A stretch of DNA of 6,913 nucleotides from Dehalococcoidales bacterium (GTDB lineage Bacteria > Chloroflexota > Dehalococcoidia > Dehalococcoidales > Fen-1064). A program made the translations under genes and the position numbers. Below are positions 4,594 through 6,913 of the stretch, in pieces; positions within the stretch are counted from its first letter, which is position 1; the number at the start of each line of letters is the position of its first letter. Where the stretch lies: NCBI GenBank assembly GCA_016929875.1, contig JAFGHZ010000114.1:1-6913 (forward strand), read 5' to 3'. The notes under the pieces are model-generated. The model saw only the letters and a program-made list of their open reading frames with translations. It had not been told where the DNA came from and made no database searches.

Positions 4594-5805
4594 CTATTTT
4601 ACTCCGATGAGTACTCTGGCAAAAATTGGGTTCGAGGTCATTATTCTGGAGGGCGACAAACGATACCTCGCTCTATTTGTCATACCGAGTTCCGATGTAA
4701 TCGGAACGAATGTATCTCGGGGAGGAGTTAAATCCTTTGCTTCTTCTCTCACTAATAATCCTTCTTGCACCATATCGTTGAGTCGATCGACGATATCTCG
4801 AACATTCTCAACTCCGTACTTTTCCGTCAATTCACAGATACCCAGGCCTTTTTCCGTCAACCGCAGACGCAACATCGCTTCCTCGGCAGCCTTATCCCTG
4901 ACGCTCAATTCCTCGACATCTTCTATCTGCCCGATGGGGTTTTCGAGATAAGCACCGAGGTTCGCATTATTTCTAAACCTCTTTCCGTCGAGATGTGATG
5001 CGGCCGACGGACCAAGCCCGACATATTCACCATCCTCCCAGTAATTGAGATTGTGCCGACATTCGAATCCTTTGAGCGCAAAATTGGAAATTTCATAATG
5101 AACGAAGCCTCTTCCGATTAAAAATGCTCTGGCTTTGTTATAAAGCTCGGACTGGGTATCGTCGGAAGGCAAATCATCCGGCGGGTCATCAGCCAGAGGC
5201 GTGCCTTTTTCGAGAGACAGGCAATAGACGGAGAGATGAGAAACACCCATACCGACCAGCGTATCCAGCGATTTATTCAGGCTTTCCCATGTCTGCCAGG
5301 GAAGTCCGATAATCAAATCGGCGGAAATCGATTTGAAGCCGATTTCTTGTGCCAGTTTTACAGCGGAAACTGCCTGCCGCGATGTGTGAATCCTGCCGAC
5401 GCTTTCGAGTTCCCTGTCGGACAAAGATTGTACACCGATAGATACCCGGTTGAAACCTGCTTCTCCGGCTGCTACCAATAACTCATGAGTAGCGGATTCG
5501 GGGTTTACCTCTATCGTAGCCTCTATTCCATTGCGAGGAGTCCCAATTGTATCAGGACGACGTGGCAATCTCAGTGTCCTATCAAGCCCGCTCATCAACA
5601 CTTTCAAATATTTCGCACCCAGTAAACTCGGTGTCCCTCCTCCGAGATAAAATGTGCCAAAGGCAATATCAGGGTATTTCTCTGCTTCCTTTATCACCGC
5701 CCGGACATACGCTTCCAACGATTCCGACCGTCCCGGTAACGAATAAAAGTCGCAGTAAGCGCATTTTTTGACACAGAAAGGAATGTGGACGTAAAGCCCC
5801 CTCAC
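4594..5805 (-). CDS. hemW: Radical SAM heme chaperone HemW (coproporphyrinogen oxidase-like) with two in-frame repeat insertions
   Basis: HemW binds heme and delivers it to respiratory enzymes; it is a radical SAM relative of HemN without proven oxidase activity. The 403-residue protein has HIPFCVKKCAYCDFYS with cluster ligands Cys11, Cys15 and Cys18. Phe20 stands where HemN has its fourth Cys, so HemW is preferred over HemN. Other family motifs are GGGTPS (55-60), EVNPES (99-104), SIGVQS (122-127), DLIIGLPWQT (163-172), HYEISNFA (236-243), ECRHNLNYW (248-256), EYVGLGPSAAS (260-270) and the C-terminal winged-helix end RYRLSPSRIMTSN. The start is a GTG at 5805, 1 nt after the lepA stop, with GGAGGAG overlapping the last lepA codons, so translational coupling is likely. 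The protein is longer than the usual 375-385 residues. The excess is explained by two palindromic elements that encode residues about 78-93 and 362-376, described separately. Both lie outside the catalytic motifs, so activity may be kept. Confidence 0.94.
   Translation of the reverse strand: MRGLYVHIPFCVKKCAYCDFYSLPGRSESLEAYVRAVIKEAEKYPDIAFGTFYLGGGTPSLLGAKYLKVLMSGLDRTLRLPRRPDTIGTPRNGIEATIEVNPESATHELLVAAGEAGFNRVSIGVQSLSDRELESVGRIHTSRQAVSAVKLAQEIGFKSISADLIIGLPWQTWESLNKSLDTLVGMGVSHLSVYCLSLEKGTPLADDPPDDLPSDDTQSELYNKARAFLIGRGFVHYEISNFALKGFECRHNLNYWEDGEYVGLGPSAASHLDGKRFRNNANLGAYLENPIGQIEDVEELSVRDKAAEEAMLRLRLTEKGLGICELTEKYGVENVRDIVDRLNDMVQEGLLVREEAKDLTPPRDTFVPITSELGMTNRARYRLSPSRIMTSNPIFARVLIGVK
4678..4722. 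repeat. REP-like palindromic element inside hemW (element 1)
   Basis: The plus strand reads TGTCATACCGAG, then a perfect palindrome GTTCCGATGTAATCGGAAC (4689-4707, 8-bp arms, 3-nt loop), then CGAATGTATCTCGGGG. The outer parts CCGAG (4685-4689) and CTCGG (4716-4720) also pair. The frame GTCATnCCGAG...ATCTCGGGG is the layout of short interspersed repeats (REP type) found in many bacterial genomes. It is 45 bp long, a multiple of three, and in the hemW frame encodes PRDTFVPITSELGMT (about 362-376), between the usual winged-helix end and RYRLSP. Sequence and palindrome are seen; membership of a genome-wide family is inferred. Confidence 0.7.
5528..5572. repeat. REP-like palindromic element inside hemW (element 2)
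   Basis: The plus strand begins CCATTGCGAGGAGTCC and ends GGACGACGTGGCAATCTC. ATTGC (5530-5534) pairs with GCAAT (5565-5569), and GTCC (5540-5543) with GGAC (5555-5558). ATTGCGAGGA...CGTGGCAATCTC is the recognisable layout of a second, different family of short bacterial interspersed repeats. It spans about 45 bp and encodes roughly RLPRRPDTIGTPRNG (residues 79-93), between the LDRTL helix and the EATIEVNPES strand, where HemW proteins normally have a short turn. The frame is kept. Exact ends are uncertain by a few bases. Confidence 0.65.
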
Positions 5806-5806
5806 C

Positions 5807-6913
5807 TCACTCCTCCATCTTCAAGAGCAACAGGAACGCCTCTTGAGGCACTTCCACCGACCCCACCATCTTCATCTTTTTCTTGCCTTCGGCTTGCTTT
5901 TCCAGGAGCTTGCGCTTACGCGTGATATCACCGCCGTAGCATTTTGCCAGCACGTCTTTTCTGAGCGCGACAATATCCTCGCGAGCAATCACCTTGCTCC
6001 CGATTGCCGCCTGCAGGGGTATCTCGAACATCTGGCGCGGAATAAGCTTCCTCAATTTATGAATCAACACCCTGGACCTGGGTTGGGCAGTTTCACGTAC
6101 GGAGATAAAGGACAATGCATCCACCTGGTTTTCCTTGACCAGTATGTCCACCTTGACGAAATCCCCACCACGATAACCGAGAAAATCGTAGTCCATACTC
6201 GCATAGCCCCGACTGACGCTTTTGAGCTTATCGTAGTAGCCGGTAATCATTTCCGCCAGCGGAAATTCATAAGTCAGCAGGGCGCGTCTTTTATCGGGGT
6301 GTTCCATACCGACCAGCTTGGCACGCTTGGCATCGGACAATTCCATAATGGGTCCTACGAATTCACTAGGCACGATGACACGCAGGCTGACAATCGGCTC
6401 TTCGATGTGGTCGATACGGCTGGGGTCGGGGAATTTTGAGGGATTATCGATTAGCTGGGACTGCCCATCGGTAGTATAGACCTTGTAAATCACCGAGGGC
6501 ATCGTGGCAATCAACTCCTGTCCGTATTCTCGCTTCAATCTTTCGAGCGTGATTTCCATATGCAGCATACCCATAAACCCGAGACGATAGCCCCAGCCCA
6601 GAGCCGCCGAGCTCTCTTTCTCATAGACAATCGAGGAATCGTTGAGCTGGAATTTCTCCAGTGCGGCGGTCAGTTTGACATAGTCGTTGGTATTGATGGG
6701 GTAAATTCCGCAGAAAACCATCGGTTGGGAGCGGCGGAAACCGGGAATCGCCGGCGTATCGGGAAAATCGGGGGAGATAATAGTATCGCCGACGTGGATA
6801 CTGCCCACTTTCTTGATGATGGCTCCCACATAGCCGACTTCACCTGCCGAAAGAATTCCGGTCGGCGTAAGTTCAGGTGCGAAATAGCCGACTTCATCGA
6901 CCTCATGTACCTG
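5807..6913 (-). CDS. lepA: Elongation factor 4 (LepA), C-terminal part; N-terminus beyond the right edge
   Basis: Ribosome-associated translational GTPase that acts on stalled or mispositioned elongation complexes and on ribosome assembly. The frame is open from the right edge and gives 368 residues; LepA usually has about 600, so the GTP-binding domain (about 230 residues) is missing because of the window limit. Present are the end of domain II (LSAGEVGYVGAIIKKV, VGDTI), then PMVFCGIYPINTNDY and LGFMGMLHMEITLERLKREY (EF-G-like domain III), then the domain V equivalent (EEPIVSLRVIVPSEFVGPIM, GYASMDYDFLGYRGGDFVKVDILV), and the LepA-specific C-terminal domain (RKLIPRQMFEIPLQAAIGSKVIARE, the DITRKRKLLEKQAEGKKKMK basic stretch and GSVEVPQEAF). 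The Val codon GTG at 6829 lies inside EVGYVGAI and is not a start. The gene is followed after 1 nt by hemW, a pairing known from many bacteria. Confidence 0.97.
   Translation of the reverse strand, partial: QVHEVDEVGYFAPELTPTGILSAGEVGYVGAIIKKVGSIHVGDTIISPDFPDTPAIPGFRRSQPMVFCGIYPINTNDYVKLTAALEKFQLNDSSIVYEKESSAALGWGYRLGFMGMLHMEITLERLKREYGQELIATMPSVIYKVYTTDGQSQLIDNPSKFPDPSRIDHIEEPIVSLRVIVPSEFVGPIMELSDAKRAKLVGMEHPDKRRALLTYEFPLAEMITGYYDKLKSVSRGYASMDYDFLGYRGGDFVKVDILVKENQVDALSFISVRETAQPRSRVLIHKLRKLIPRQMFEIPLQAAIGSKVIAREDIVALRKDVLAKCYGGDITRKRKLLEKQAEGKKKMKMVGSVEVPQEAFLLLLKMEE

Noticed and set aside
4209..4610. Open frame of 133 codons on the plus strand
   Set aside because: Antisense to the radical SAM gene with clear motifs; no ribosome binding site or recognisable protein.
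5843..6439. Long open frame of 198 codons on the plus strand
   Set aside because: It lies wholly antisense to lepA, whose protein is strongly conserved, and its translation resembles no family; it is a shadow of lepA codon use.
6670..6906. Separate small gene at the right edge on the minus strand
   Set aside because: It overlaps the lepA frame, which is continuous to the edge and encodes the conserved domain II and III residues.
1..6913. CRISPR array, tRNA, rRNA, insertion sequence or prophage genes
   Set aside because: No regularly spaced repeats, no cloverleaf-like segment, no transposase or integrase; nearly all DNA is taken up by the seven listed genes.

Overview
The window carries a piece of an ordinary bacterial chromosome of about 50% GC. 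It holds seven protein genes (two cut by the window edges) and no RNA genes or CRISPR array. Gene content (EF-4/LepA next to HemW, a CX4CX2C radical SAM protein, a lipoprotein FKBP isomerase, and a MarR/MMPL pair) and the type of short palindromic repeats are compatible with an anaerobic member of the Chloroflexota such as Dehalococcoidia. That assignment is an inference from general resemblance, with moderate to low certainty.

Layout. Positions 1-1932 (minus strand) hold a MarR-type regulator followed 27 nt later by an MMPL/RND-type exporter whose C-terminal half lies beyond the left edge; this looks like a regulator-exporter operon. A divergent intergenic region (1933-2043) holds a plausible promoter and operator for it. 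Positions 2044-3033 (plus strand) hold a membrane protein with a degenerate J domain that lacks the HPD motif. It ends 7 nt from the end of a convergent gene for an FKBP-type peptidyl-prolyl isomerase lipoprotein (3041-3544, minus), which has its own extended -10 promoter. Positions 3615-6913 (minus strand) hold lepA (C-terminal part only), hemW and a radical SAM protein of unknown substrate, in that transcription order. hemW starts 1 nt after the lepA stop, so the two are probably translationally coupled.

The most unusual observation is inside hemW. Two different short palindromic REP-like elements, each about 45 bp, lie in frame in the coding sequence (4678-4722 and 5528-5572). Each adds about 15 residues at a place where HemW proteins usually have a short turn, and neither breaks the frame. 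This resembles the protein-coding palindromic elements described in Rickettsia. The second point of interest is the J-like membrane protein, with no HPD, one central membrane segment ending in an AxA motif, and an unrecognised C-terminal region.
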